A stretch of 64,000 nucleotides of DNA. Origin: Jeongeupia naejangsanensis (GTDB lineage: Bacteria > Pseudomonadota > Gammaproteobacteria > Burkholderiales > Chitinibacteraceae). Below, piece after piece: positions 51,974-61,153 of this stretch. The position numbers and the translations under genes were made by a program. Where the stretch lies: contig NZ_JAESND010000003.1 in assembly GCF_016865585.1 (NCBI RefSeq), positions 248,001 through 312,000 of the forward strand. Direction: 5' to 3'. Below the pieces are notes generated by a model. It made no database searches. It was given only the letters and a program-made list of their open reading frames with translations, and was not told where the DNA came from. Each line of letters opens with the position of its first letter. Within the stretch, counting starts at the first letter, position 1.

Positions 51974-54640
51974 ATGAAAAGCAAACTGACTCTGATGATG
52001 GCCAGCATGGCGTTTGCCGGCTTTGCGTACGCGGGTTCCGGCGCGCAGCAACAGGTGGATACCATCGCCAGTCAGCTGGGCATCAAGGTCACCATGCTGG
52101 GCAACAGCCAGCCGGCCAAGGAGTGCTCGGCCCTCGGTGCCGACTGGGCATCGTGCTACAAGCTGAATGTCACCTTCGATGCCGCCAGCGACATCAAGGG
52201 TTCGGACTGGGCCATCTATTTTTCCAGCATCCGCCGCATCCTCCGCGTCGACAACGACCAGTTCAAAATCACCCACCTGACCGGTGACCTGTACCGCCTC
52301 GAGCCGACCGACAAGTTCCAGGGGTTCGCCAAGGGCAAGCCGGTGCAGCTGGGCCTGATCGGCGAGTACTGGCAGGTGTCGATGTACGACACCATGCCGC
52401 GCTGGTACGTGACCTCGGGCGACGCCAAGCCGAAGGTGATCGCCAGCACCGATACCGAAGAACTCAGCAAGTTCATGACCCCGCTGACCGTTGCCGATGC
52501 CAAGCGCTCGGCCGGTGACAACAACGTCGTCATGACCGCCGCCACCCGCTACGACGCCTACAAGGCCACGCCGCTGCTGCCGGCACAGGACGTCGCCGCA
52601 CGCATCATCCCGGCTCCGGCCGCACAGAAACTCACCGGCAAGACGGCCGATCTGTCCAAGGGCATCAAGCTCGATACGCGCGGCCTCGACAAGGCCAGCG
52701 TCGATGCACTGCAGGCGCGTGCCAAGGAAATCGGCGTCACCGCCGGCAGCTATCCGGTCACCGTGCGCATTGCGCCGAAGGCCCTGAAGGGCGCCGCTGC
52801 CAAGGCCGAGGGCTATTCGCTGGTGATCACGCCGAAGGGCGCGCAGGTCGTCGGCCATGATGCTGCCGGCGCGTTCTACGGCGTGCAGTCGCTGCTGTCG
52901 CTGGTCCCGGTGCAGGGCGCCAAGGTCGTCCCGACCATGGAAGTCGCCGACGCGCCGCGCTTCGGCTATCGCGGCTTCATGATCGATACCGCGCGCAACT
53001 TCCGCAGCAAGGCGACCGTACTGGCGGCGATCGACCAGATGGCCGCGTACAAGCTCAACAAGCTGCACTATCACCTGTCCGACGACGAAGGCTGGCGCCT
53101 ACAGATTCCGGGCCTGCCGGAGCTGACCGAGGTCGGCGGCAAGCGCGTGCACGACCTGACCGAAACCAAGGGCCTGCTGCCGCAGCTGGGCCAGGGTCCG
53201 GACAGCAACAACGCCGGTTCGGGTTTCCTGACCCGTGACGACTTCATCGAGATCCTCAAGTACGCCCACGCCCGCAGCATCGAAGTGATCCCGGAAATCG
53301 ACATGCCGGGCCATGCCCGTGCCGCCGTGGTCTCGATGGAAGCGCGCTACAAGCGCCTGATGGCCGAGGGCAAGCCGGAAGCCGCCAGCGAGTACCGCCT
53401 CGTCGATCCGAAGGAAACCTCGAACATCACCGGCGTGCAGTTCTATGACCGCCTGTCGACGCTGAACCCGTGCCAGCCGTCGGCGCTCAAGTTCACCGAC
53501 AAGGTGATCGGCGAAATCTCCCGGATGTACCAGGACGCCGGCATCAAGCTCGAGTCGTGGCACTTCGGCGGTGACGAAGCGAAGAACATCTTCTTCGGCG
53601 CCGGCTACGCCGACAAGAACGCCCCCGCCAAGGACAAGGACGGCAAGGGCTGGATCGACATGTCGAAGCAGGACCACCCGTGGGCCAAGTCGCCGGCCTG
53701 CCAGGCGCTGGTCAAGTCGGGCAAGGTGGCCGATGTCGAACACCTGCCGGGCTACTTCGCCCACGAAGTCAGCACCCTGCTGCCGAAGTACGGCATCAGC
53801 AATTTCCAGGCGTGGCAGGACGGCCTGAAGCATGCGCCGAACGCCAAGGACTTCGCTGCCAAGAACGTGCGCGTCAACTTCTGGGACACGCTGTACTGGG
53901 GCGGTGCGGACTCGGTGGTCGAATGGACCAACAAGGGTTACGGCGTGGTGATCTCCAATCCGGACTACGTCTACCTCGATTTCCCGAGCGAGGTCGATCC
54001 GATGGAAGGCGGTTACTACTGGGGCGCGCGCGCCAATTCGATCAAGAAGATCTTCAGCTTCGCGCCGGCCAACCTGCCGCAGAACGCCGAAACCTCGCTT
54101 GATCGTGACGGCAACGCCTTCGAGGCCAAGGCCAGCAAGCCGATGCCGCCGGTCGTGGGCCTGTCGGCGCAGGAATGGGCCGAAGTCGTCCGCACCGATA
54201 CCCAGTTCGAGTACATGGTGTTCCCGCGGCTGATCGCGGTGGCCGAGCGCGCCTGGCACCAAGCGGGCTGGGAGCGTCCGTACACCGTCGGCGAACGCTA
54301 CAAGTCCGGCGAAACCAAGCTGGTGAACACCAAGGCGCTGAACGCCGACTGGGATACCTTCGCCAACGCCGTCGGCCAGCGCGAATTGGCCAAGCTGGAC
54401 AAGGCCGGCGTCGGTTACCGCCTGTCCATGGTCGGCGCCAAGGTTGTCGACGGCAAGCTGGCCGCCGTGACCGAACTGCCGGGCGTGAAGATCCAGTACT
54501 CGCTCGACGCCGGCAAGACCTGGCAGGCGTACGACGCGACCAAGGCGCCGGCCGTGGCCGACGTCAATGCCGTGCAGGTGCGCAGCGTCAGCTTCGATGG
54601 CAAGCGCTTCGGCCGCGCCACCGGGCTGATCGCCAAGTAA
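51974..54640 (+). CDS. Secreted GH20 beta-N-acetylhexosaminidase (chitobiase), 888 aa
   Basis: Splits chitobiose and chito-oligomers to GlcNAc by substrate-assisted catalysis. A signal peptide ends at about A20 (FAYA). An N-terminal chitobiase-type CHB domain (KLNVTFDAASDIKGSDWAIY) and a GH20b domain follow, then the GH20 barrel with the catalytic pair D534-E535 in WHFGGDEAKN and YRGFMIDTARNF, KLHYHLSDDEGWRL, EIDMPGHARAA. The C-terminal domain is Ig-like (KIQYSLDAGKTWQAY). AAGGAA lies 8 bases from ATG 51974; an earlier in-frame ATG would destroy the signal peptide. Closest type: Serratia/Vibrio chitobiase. Confidence 0.95.
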   Translation: MKSKLTLMMASMAFAGFAYAGSGAQQQVDTIASQLGIKVTMLGNSQPAKECSALGADWASCYKLNVTFDAASDIKGSDWAIYFSSIRRILRVDNDQFKITHLTGDLYRLEPTDKFQGFAKGKPVQLGLIGEYWQVSMYDTMPRWYVTSGDAKPKVIASTDTEELSKFMTPLTVADAKRSAGDNNVVMTAATRYDAYKATPLLPAQDVAARIIPAPAAQKLTGKTADLSKGIKLDTRGLDKASVDALQARAKEIGVTAGSYPVTVRIAPKALKGAAAKAEGYSLVITPKGAQVVGHDAAGAFYGVQSLLSLVPVQGAKVVPTMEVADAPRFGYRGFMIDTARNFRSKATVLAAIDQMAAYKLNKLHYHLSDDEGWRLQIPGLPELTEVGGKRVHDLTETKGLLPQLGQGPDSNNAGSGFLTRDDFIEILKYAHARSIEVIPEIDMPGHARAAVVSMEARYKRLMAEGKPEAASEYRLVDPKETSNITGVQFYDRLSTLNPCQPSALKFTDKVIGEISRMYQDAGIKLESWHFGGDEAKNIFFGAGYADKNAPAKDKDGKGWIDMSKQDHPWAKSPACQALVKSGKVADVEHLPGYFAHEVSTLLPKYGISNFQAWQDGLKHAPNAKDFAAKNVRVNFWDTLYWGGADSVVEWTNKGYGVVISNPDYVYLDFPSEVDPMEGGYYWGARANSIKKIFSFAPANLPQNAETSLDRDGNAFEAKASKPMPPVVGLSAQEWAEVVRTDTQFEYMVFPRLIAVAERAWHQAGWERPYTVGERYKSGETKLVNTKALNADWDTFANAVGQRELAKLDKAGVGYRLSMVGAKVVDGKLAAVTELPGVKIQYSLDAGKTWQAYDATKAPAVADVNAVQVRSVSFDGKRFGRATGLIAK

Positions 54641-54656
54641 GCGGCAACCCACCATG

Positions 54657-54687
54657 AAAAACGCCCCGGCATGCCGGGGCGTTTTTT
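54657..54687. terminator. Bidirectional intrinsic terminator between hexosaminidase and chitinase
   Basis: AAAAACGCCCCGG/CCGGGGCGTTTTT (13 bp), loop CATG, with T-run on both strands. It ends the convergent GH20 and GH18 transcripts. Confidence 0.92.
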
Positions 54688-54721
54688 CGTCCGGCGCGGG
54701 TGCGCCGGAGTCGTGTCGTGC

Positions 54722-57385
54722 TTAGAACTTGCCGACCGGGTAGAGCGGGTGCTCCTGCTTGAGCGAGAACGCCTTGCCGTTCACGATCAGCTGGTAGTTG
54801 CTCGGTCCGGCGATCGGCAGACGGTAGGTGATCTTGATGTCCTTCACCGCACCGACCGCCAGTTTCGGCAGCGTGTAGTCGACGGTGTGGAAATCACCCT
54901 TGAGGCCGCCGATGTTGTTGCCGGTGTGGCCCGACGTCACCGTCATGCCGCTGGCTTCCAGGTTGTCCGGAGCCGAGGTCGGATACTGGAAGCGCAGGAT
55001 CGCCCCGGCCGGGATGATGGCGCCGGTGTTGTTGACGATGTGCAGCTTCGGAGCGATCGGGAAGTTGTCGTCACCCATCGCGAACGCCGTCAGCGAGGCC
55101 GAGACGTCGACGACTTCGGCCGGCATGGCGGTGTTCGACAGCGTGTTGCCGTACGGCGTGGCGCTGCGGAAGTTGCTGGCCAGCAGACGGGTCAGCGTCG
55201 CGCCCGGCACGTACTGGCCCTTGCTGCCGGTCAGTGTCGTGCGGTTGGCATCCCAGTCGTAGTCGCCGGCCAGTTCCCAGTTCATCGCACCGCCGACGCC
55301 GTTCTTGATGATCCAGTCGGCCTTGGCCTGGATCGACTGCTCGTCCTCGGTCGACAGGAACACCTTCTTCTGCGCATTCCACAGCCACGGCGCCACGAGG
55401 GTGCTGTCGTAGTAGCGCGTGTAGACGCCGGTCAGGTCGCTGGCCGCAAACTTGTATTGCGACAGGTAGTCGGCGGCAATGCCCTTCTCGAGGTTCTTGG
55501 CGTGCCACATCGGGTTGGAGCCGGCATCCTCGACGCTGCCCTTCTCGTCGACGTCGAACCAGATGTTGTCGACACCGGCCGCGCCGACGCCGCATGGCGC
55601 TTCGACGCCAACCGGGCACGTATTGGTCTGCGAGGTGCCCCACAGGCCGTTGTTGCCGCCGGTCACGTCACGCCAGCCACGGGTGTAGAACGGAACGCCG
55701 ACGTTGACCCGGCCTGCCGGCATGCCGCCACGGTAGTAGTGGAATGCCCAGTCGGTGTTCAGGTAGCCGATGTTCTTGTACTGCGCATCGCCGTAGACGT
55801 TCCAGAACGCCAGCTCGCCGTCCTTGCCGTCGTCGAACAGCGCCGCGTTCGGGCCGACGAACTGGTTCCACGTGCCGTGCAGGTCGTAGCTCATCACGTT
55901 GACGAAGTCGAGGTAGGCCAGCGACTGGAAGGCTTCCATGCCGCGCAGCAGGTAACCCGACGCCGGTACGGCTGCCGACAGTTCGTAGTACTTGCCGTCA
56001 GCGACCGACGCCGCGTTGAGCTTCTCGCGCAGGACGCGCATCAGCTCGCGGTAGCTGGCCTGCAGACCCTTGAGGCGCGGGCTGGCGACGGTGAAGTCGA
56101 GCGGGTTGCCGGCGTTGGTCAGCGAGGTCGGGTACTCGTAGTCGATGTCGACACCGTCAAAGCCGTACTGGCGGATGAAGGCCACCGCCGAATCGGCAAA
56201 GGTGTTGATGCCGGCAGTGTTGACCGAGGCGTCGGCATTGGTCGACATCGCGTAGAAACCACCCGATGCGACACGCTTGCCGTCCGGACCGAAGTAGCCG
56301 CCGGTCTCGGCCCAGCCGCCGATCGACACCAGCGTGCGCACGTTCGGGTGCTGCTTCTTGAACTTGTTCAGCAGGTTGAAGTGACCGGTGTACGGCAGCG
56401 ACGGATCCATCTCGGCGCCGGCGACACCCGGCCAGCTCATGTCGGTCGACTCGTTGCCGGCGACGTCCTGATTGACCGAGACCTTGTTGTTGCCGTCGAT
56501 GTGCGCGAAGGCGTAGTTGATGTGGGTGAGTGCATCCCACGGAATGTCGCTGGCCAGATAGCGCTGCAGGCCATCCTTGCCGGTACGCCAGTTGGTGAAG
56601 TAACCGATGTTGCGGCGCTGCAGACCGTTGGCCAGCTTTTCGCGGCCGGTGCTGTCGTAGACGAGGCAGTACGGCACGTTTGCAACCTGCGACACGGCCA
56701 GCCCTTCCGGACGGCAGGCATCGTTGCTGCCCGACGGTGTCGGTGCGGGCGTCGGAGTCGGAGTCGGAGTCGGGGTCGGAGTCGGCGTCGGCGTCGGTGT
56801 CGGAGTCGGAGTCGGAGTCGGCGTCGGCGTCGGCGTGGCCGAGCAGCTGCCACCGGCCTTCCACAGCGTCGTGCTCGATGCCGGGTTCCAGTTGGTGCCG
56901 ACGTAGGCGTAGTGCGTCGTCAGTGCGGTGTAGGTGTTGCCGTTGTAGCTGACCACGTCGCCGGCGTTGTACGGCTTGGTGTTGCTCTCGGTCCAGACCG
57001 CGCAGCTACCGGGCGTCGGTGTCGGAGCAGGGGTCGGCACCGGAGTGGGAACCGGGGTCGGCGTTGGCGCGGGTGTCGGCACCGGCGTCGGGGTGGGCGT
57101 CGGCGTGACCGCGCCGTCGCACACACCCTTGTCGGCCCAGACGCCGTTGGCGCCGGATTTGCTCGGGTCTTCGTTCTGTGTCCACCACTTGTTCTGGTAC
57201 AGATGGTTGGCCTGGGTGACCGAGGTACCTCCGGCGGCGTACACCTTGGTCGCGTCCCAGGCGGCAACGCCGGAGCACGACACGGCAAGTGCCGTGGCAG
57301 GGATCACCGAGCCGGCAAACGCGGCAACGATGGACAGGGCCAGTACACGGCCATTGGACGGCAAGCGTCCGGATTTCGATTTCAT
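54722..57385 (-). CDS. Secreted modular GH18 chitinase with two CBM5/12 domains, 887 aa
   Basis: Endo-acting chitin hydrolase. Order: signal peptide (1-34), CBM5/12 (36-89, with [16 protein letters not shown]), Pro/Thr linker (92-126), second CBM5/12 (127-181, [19 protein letters not shown]), long PT-repeat linker (182-220), GH18 barrel (about 261-705) and a C-terminal Ig/chitin-binding-like domain (about 750-887). The catalytic motif is D410-x2-D413-x-D415-x-E417 ([11 protein letters not shown]). ATG 57385 has AGGAG 9-10 bases upstream; the ATG at 57394 has no spacing. Convergent with the hexosaminidase. Confidence 0.96.
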   Translation of the reverse strand: MKSKSGRLPSNGRVLALSIVAAFAGSVIPATALAVSCSGVAAWDATKVYAAGGTSVTQANHLYQNKWWTQNEDPSKSGANGVWADKGVCDGAVTPTPTPTPVPTPAPTPTPVPTPVPTPAPTPTPGSCAVWTESNTKPYNAGDVVSYNGNTYTALTTHYAYVGTNWNPASSTTLWKAGGSCSATPTPTPTPTPTPTPTPTPTPTPTPTPTPTPAPTPSGSNDACRPEGLAVSQVANVPYCLVYDSTGREKLANGLQRRNIGYFTNWRTGKDGLQRYLASDIPWDALTHINYAFAHIDGNNKVSVNQDVAGNESTDMSWPGVAGAEMDPSLPYTGHFNLLNKFKKQHPNVRTLVSIGGWAETGGYFGPDGKRVASGGFYAMSTNADASVNTAGINTFADSAVAFIRQYGFDGVDIDYEYPTSLTNAGNPLDFTVASPRLKGLQASYRELMRVLREKLNAASVADGKYYELSAAVPASGYLLRGMEAFQSLAYLDFVNVMSYDLHGTWNQFVGPNAALFDDGKDGELAFWNVYGDAQYKNIGYLNTDWAFHYYRGGMPAGRVNVGVPFYTRGWRDVTGGNNGLWGTSQTNTCPVGVEAPCGVGAAGVDNIWFDVDEKGSVEDAGSNPMWHAKNLEKGIAADYLSQYKFAASDLTGVYTRYYDSTLVAPWLWNAQKKVFLSTEDEQSIQAKADWIIKNGVGGAMNWELAGDYDWDANRTTLTGSKGQYVPGATLTRLLASNFRSATPYGNTLSNTAMPAEVVDVSASLTAFAMGDDNFPIAPKLHIVNNTGAIIPAGAILRFQYPTSAPDNLEASGMTVTSGHTGNNIGGLKGDFHTVDYTLPKLAVGAVKDIKITYRLPIAGPSNYQLIVNGKAFSLKQEHPLYPVGKF
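56736..56838 (-). repeat. Hexanucleotide simple repeat coding the Pro-Thr linker
   Basis: About seventeen 6-base units of GGNGTC/GGAGTC type (plus strand) encode Pro-Thr dipeptides in the chitinase. Unit gain or loss keeps the frame and changes linker length by two residues, so length may vary between strains. A shorter, less regular run lies at 57015-57115. Confidence 0.85.
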
Positions 57386-57714
57386 GCAGCTCATCTCCTA
57401 CCTGCTTGAATTTGAATGAAGGTCTACACAAGATCCCCGGTGTTAGTAAGTATTTTCCCGTAGTGATCTTGCGCGAGGCAGCATCGGTATCGAAAGTTGC
57501 GGTGTCAATCGTGGTGGGTCTGGGCGTAGCGAATGGCGGGCTGGCCGGTGGGCCGCCGCGTTGCCGAGGTGTCCGGCAGGGGAGTGGCGGCAGTCCGCCG
57601 GGCCGGTGCTTTGTTGTGCAAGCGGCGCAAAGCCCGATGCCCCGGCATGCCGGGGTGTCGGGTGTCGTCGCCTGAATGGCGCGGTTGACCAAAGGTCAGA
57701 CCAGGCGTCGATAC
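57386..57714. promoter_or_regulatory. 329-base region upstream of the chitinase gene
   Basis: Holds the chitinase leader and promoter, though no clear -35/-10 pair is seen. Two palindromes are visible: CCCCGGCATGCCGGGG (57642-57657) and TGACC-AAA-GGTCA (57686-57698). The second is a plausible repressor site. There is no open frame with a ribosome site. The GC-rich hairpin may also end the MFS transcript that converges from the other side. Confidence 0.45.
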
Positions 57715-59247
57715 TCAGCCGTTTGCTTGCGGCGCCAGTGTCGCGCCCGCTGCCTGTCTCGCGTGGGCATGATGCAGGGTCAGGAAGGCGATCAGGCCCG
57801 AGATCAGGGTCAGCGCGGCGAGTACAAACGCCATCTGCTGGAAGGCCTTGCCGTAGATCGCCAGCCAGACCGACGGGTCATGGCCGGGCAGGGCGGCCTG
57901 TGCCTGTGCGATGTCGCCCGCGGCCAGCGTATTGGCGATCGATACGACGGCAATGTGGGTGCCGAACTGCTGTGCCAGCCCGCCCTGCAGCAGCCCGATC
58001 AGGACGACGCCCGAGATCGCCAGCCCCAGCGATTCGCCGGCGACCCGTACCGTGGTGAAGAAGCCGGTTGCCATGCCGGCACGCTCCCTGGCAACCACGC
58101 TGATGGCCAGATCGTCCATCAGTCCCCAGGGCAGCCCGGCGCCGACGCCGATCAGCAGCATCGGCCAGACGAAATCCGCAGCCGGAGCACCGGGCGCCAC
58201 CGTCGCCAGCCACAGCAAGGCGGCGGTCGAGATGGCAAAGCCGATCGCGCACAGGCTGCTGGCCGCAAACCAGCGTGTGAGCAGTGCGCCGAGGAAGGGC
58301 ACGAACAGCATCGGAGCCGAGAGCGGGATCATCATCAGTCCGGCGCGTACCGGGTCGTAGCCTTCGACGCCGATGAAGCGGACCGGCAGGATGATCAACG
58401 GCACGACGAAGCTGAACGCCGTGCCCAGCGGCAAGGCCTGTGCCCCGAGGAAGCGCAGGTTGCGGAACAGGCGCAGATCGAGCATCGAACGCGGATGCAG
58501 GCGTTCGACCTGGATGAAGACCGCGAGGAACACGGCCGCACCCAGCAGCAGGGCGACGACCAGCGGGCTGCTCCAGCCGCGTTGGGGACCCTGCATGATG
58601 CCCAGCGTCAGCAGCAGCAGCAGGCCGGTGAAGGTGACCGTACCCCAGAGATCGACGCCCTTGGCGTCGGGATCGCGTGATTCGTGCATGCGCGGCACGC
58701 CGAAGAGCAGCACCAGCAGGCTGATCACCACATTGGTCAGGAAAATGCTGCGCCAGCCGAACTGCTCGATCAGGAAGCCGGCCCAGACCGGACCGAACGC
58801 GAGGCCGATGCCGAAACTGGTGCCGAGCAGGCTGTAGGCTTGCGTGCGCTGTTTGCCGTCGAACTCGTGCGCCAGCGATGCCGAGCCTCCGGCCATCGCG
58901 GTCGCTGCGGCGATGCCCTGCAATGCGCGCAGCGTGATCAGCGAGGGCAGGTCCGGCGCCAGCCCCTGCAGCAGCGACAAGGCACCGAAGGCGGCGATGC
59001 CGTTGCGGAACACGCGCTTGCGGCCGAACCGGTCGGCCAGCGCGCCGGCCGCCATCACCACGCTGCCGAAACTCAGGATGAAGCCGTTGACGACCCAGGC
59101 CAGTGCGGGCGTGCTGCCGCCGAGGTCCCGGCTGATGGCCGGAATCGCGATACCCGGCGCGGTAAAGCTCAGCGGCAGCATCATGCCGGCAAGGCAGACG
59201 GCAGCCAGCACGAGCCACTTGCCGTAGGGATGGGGGTGAGCAGACAT
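57715..59247 (-). CDS. DHA2-type MFS efflux transporter (EmrB/QacA-like), 510 aa
   Basis: About 14 membrane helices, as in the DHA2 subfamily. Motif A is GALADRFGRKRVF, motif C-like is GLAFGPVWAGFL, and the late motif is RAGMATGFFTTVR. Proton-driven export of drugs or similar compounds is expected; substrate unknown. GGAG lies 8 bases before the ATG. Divergent from the TetR gene, with a 24-bp palindrome in the 230-base gap, so the TetR protein probably represses it. Confidence 0.92.
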   Translation of the reverse strand: MSAHPHPYGKWLVLAAVCLAGMMLPLSFTAPGIAIPAISRDLGGSTPALAWVVNGFILSFGSVVMAAGALADRFGRKRVFRNGIAAFGALSLLQGLAPDLPSLITLRALQGIAAATAMAGGSASLAHEFDGKQRTQAYSLLGTSFGIGLAFGPVWAGFLIEQFGWRSIFLTNVVISLLVLLFGVPRMHESRDPDAKGVDLWGTVTFTGLLLLLTLGIMQGPQRGWSSPLVVALLLGAAVFLAVFIQVERLHPRSMLDLRLFRNLRFLGAQALPLGTAFSFVVPLIILPVRFIGVEGYDPVRAGLMMIPLSAPMLFVPFLGALLTRWFAASSLCAIGFAISTAALLWLATVAPGAPAADFVWPMLLIGVGAGLPWGLMDDLAISVVARERAGMATGFFTTVRVAGESLGLAISGVVLIGLLQGGLAQQFGTHIAVVSIANTLAAGDIAQAQAALPGHDPSVWLAIYGKAFQQMAFVLAALTLISGLIAFLTLHHAHARQAAGATLAPQANG

Positions 59248-59324
59248 CGTTGGAACTCCGGTGGTTTTGGTCTGGGCAGACCGGCTTGGCGCGGAACGAA
59301 ACGGGACGACGATCCGGTTCGCAT

Positions 59325-59348
59325 TATTTGTATCGATCGATACAAATA
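59325..59348. promoter_or_regulatory. 24-bp perfect palindrome, probable TetR operator
   Basis: Half site TATTTGTATCGA followed by its exact complement, centred between 59336 and 59337. It lies 78 bases before the MFS start and 130 before tetR. AT-rich sequence around it can hold promoters on both strands. A second, imperfect 18-bp dyad (CTGT...ACAG) is at 59385-59402. Confidence 0.7.
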
Positions 59349-59477
59349 TGATTGGGGCATCCCGATCGGCCTGTCAATTTATTTCTGTTATGATCGTTAC
59401 AGAAGTGTGACCGGTCGCTGTCCTGCCTTTCAGGCATCCTCCCCGTCGCACTGGTGAATGAAACCGGGAGACCGTAC

Positions 59478-60125
59478 ATGGCCGAGCGAGGACGCCCGCG
59501 CTGTTTTGACCGAGAGCAGGCCTTGCGCCGGGCCATGACCATTTTCTGGAAGCACGGTTACGAAGGCTCGTCGCTGGCGTGTCTGACCGATGCGATGCAG
59601 ATCAACTCGCCCAGCCTGTATTCGACGTTCGGCTCGAAGGAAGCACTGTTCAAGGAAGCACTCGACCTGTACGACCGCGAAGCGGGCTCGCCGGTCGCCG
59701 AGATACTGCAGAACACCCCGTCGGCGCGCGAAGCGATTGCCAGCCTGTTGCGGGCCAGCGCCAGGTGTTTCTGCGAACCGGACCGGCCGGCGGGCTGCAT
59801 GGTGCTGCTGTCCGCGCTCAACTGCACGCCGGCCAATGCCGGCGTCTGGCAGCACCTGCACGAGCGGCGGCTCCGTTCGGATGCACTGCTGAGGGCGCGG
59901 CTGGTGCGCGGCGTGGCGGACGGCGACATTCCGGCAACGGTCGATGTGCAGATGCTGGCGACGTTCTACATCGGCGTCCGTCAGGGCATGTCGATGCAGG
60001 CGCTGGATGGGGCCGGCCACGATGTGCTGCTCGGCATGGCTGGTGCTGCGATGGCGGCGTGGGATGTCCTGGTGAGCGGGGCGCCGCCGCAGCCCGTCGC
60101 GACGCCGGCATCCGGGACCGGCTGA
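59478..60125 (+). CDS. TetR/AcrR-family transcriptional repressor, 215 aa
   Basis: HTH at the N-terminus: RPRCFDREQALRRAMTIFW, GSSLACLTDAMQINSPSLYSTFG. A helical ligand domain follows, with GCMVLLSALNCTP and FYIGVRQGMSMQA. ATG 59478 follows GGGAG by 7-8 bases; GTG 59454 is not needed. Its likely operator is the palindrome at 59325-59348, and its target the divergent MFS pump. Inducer unknown. Confidence 0.9.
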   Translation: MAERGRPRCFDREQALRRAMTIFWKHGYEGSSLACLTDAMQINSPSLYSTFGSKEALFKEALDLYDREAGSPVAEILQNTPSAREAIASLLRASARCFCEPDRPAGCMVLLSALNCTPANAGVWQHLHERRLRSDALLRARLVRGVADGDIPATVDVQMLATFYIGVRQGMSMQALDGAGHDVLLGMAGAAMAAWDVLVSGAPPQPVATPASGTG

Positions 60126-60166
60126 AGCGGTGCAGGCGGTCGCTCTGCCGCGTGTTTCACACGAGA

Positions 60167-60200
60167 TGAACAACGCCCCGACTTGCCGGGGCGTTGTTCA
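60167..60200. terminator. Terminator hairpin after tetR
   Basis: TGAACAACGCCCCG/CGGGGCGTTGTTCA (14 bp) with loop ACTTGC, between the convergent tetR and DUF2798 genes. The AACAA/TTGTT part supplies short A/T ends. Confidence 0.75.
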
Positions 60201-60217
60201 TTCGGGCCTATGCGGGA

Positions 60218-60469
60218 TCATGCAGGCCGAACGATCAGCATCGTCAGCCGGCGCACGACCGGAAGTACCAGCAGCAGTACCGGAAACGCGACCAGCCACG
60301 ACAGCCCCCAGGCAGCGAGCCAGACCTGCGGAAAACCGCCGGGGCCGATGCCGCGCAGCGTGCTGATGACCGAGACGATGCATGTCATCAGCAGCGACAG
60401 CAGCAGCGGCATGACGACGGAGGCATAGCGGGCGGGGAGTTTGCGGAACGAGGATTGCGGGAAAGACAT
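60218..60469 (-). CDS. DUF2798 family small membrane protein, 83 aa
   Basis: Two membrane helices (residues about 18-38 and 50-72) with KLPARYASVVMPLLLSLLMT and WGLSWLVAFPVLLLVLPVVR, the DUF2798 pattern. GGAG stands 5 bases before the ATG. Function unknown. Confidence 0.82.
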   Translation of the reverse strand: MSFPQSSFRKLPARYASVVMPLLLSLLMTCIVSVISTLRGIGPGGFPQVWLAAWGLSWLVAFPVLLLVLPVVRRLTMLIVRPA

Positions 60470-60610
60470 GGAAGCTCCATAAGCCGGCAGATCAAGGCGC
60501 CCCTTCCGGCAGGCGGAAGGACACTACCCCGGCAAATGCCGGCAGAAGTTGGCGCGTTGCTTGACGTAAACGCTTACGGCGGCTTCCCGTGGGGAAGCGC
60601 AATGCCGATG

Positions 60611-61153
60611 CTAAAGGCAAAGCTGCCGGGGTGGCAAGCCGGGGGACCAGCCCGGCAGGGCGACGGCGGCCGGATCGATGCCGAGGTATTCGGCAATCAC
60701 CGCGACCATCACGCCGTGATCATCGCGCTGCGGCAGCCCGGAAATCGCGATGGTGCCGACGATGCCGGTGCCGCGGATCGCCAGCGGAAAGGCGCCGCCG
60801 TGCGCGGCGTAGTCACGCTCGGGCAGCGCATGCTTGCCGGCAAGGCTGTCGCCGCTGCTGGCAAGCTTGAGGCCGATGGCATAGCTGCTGCGGCCGAAAT
60901 GCCAGACGGTGTTGCGCTTGCGGCGCAGCCAGTCGGCGTTGCTGGGTGCCGTGCCGGGCATGGCGAAGAAGAACAGCGGGCTGCCGTTCAGCCAGATTTC
61001 GATCGCCACCGGTGTGCCGTACGCGGTGGCGGCGTCGCGCAGCCGGCTGCCCAGCTCGAACGCGGTGTCGGCATCGAAGCGTTCGAACTGGAGCAGCTGT
61101 TCCTGTTCGACAATCAGCGCCAGATCGGCGTTGATGTCGTGTTTTGCGCTCAT
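60611..61153 (-). CDS. UPF0303 / GlcG-like DUF336 protein, 180 aa
   Basis: The UPF0303 family (DUF336 fold) is marked by GTPVAIEIWLNGSPLFFFAM, PGTAPSNADWLRRKRNTVWH and PERDYAAHGGAFPLAIRGTG. No enzymatic role is settled; some members have been called heme-degrading. The ATG overlaps the stop of the Gfo/Idh/MocA gene (ATGA). Last gene of a DeoR-controlled operon; a sugar- or polyol-linked role is inferred from context. Confidence 0.85.
   Translation of the reverse strand: MSAKHDINADLALIVEQEQLLQFERFDADTAFELGSRLRDAATAYGTPVAIEIWLNGSPLFFFAMPGTAPSNADWLRRKRNTVWHFGRSSYAIGLKLASSGDSLAGKHALPERDYAAHGGAFPLAIRGTGIVGTIAISGLPQRDDHGVMVAVIAEYLGIDPAAVALPGWSPGLPPRQLCL

Noticed and set aside
54671-57409. 912-residue open frame on the plus strand opposite the chitinase
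   Set aside because: Antisense to a clear GH18 chitinase; composition (Val, Arg, Gly and His rich, no motif) is that of a GC-rich shadow frame.
60566-60577. GTAAACGCTTAC dyad like a LacI-family operator
   Set aside because: Imperfect (two mismatched positions), no LacI-type gene in the window, and downstream of rather than upstream of the nearest genes.
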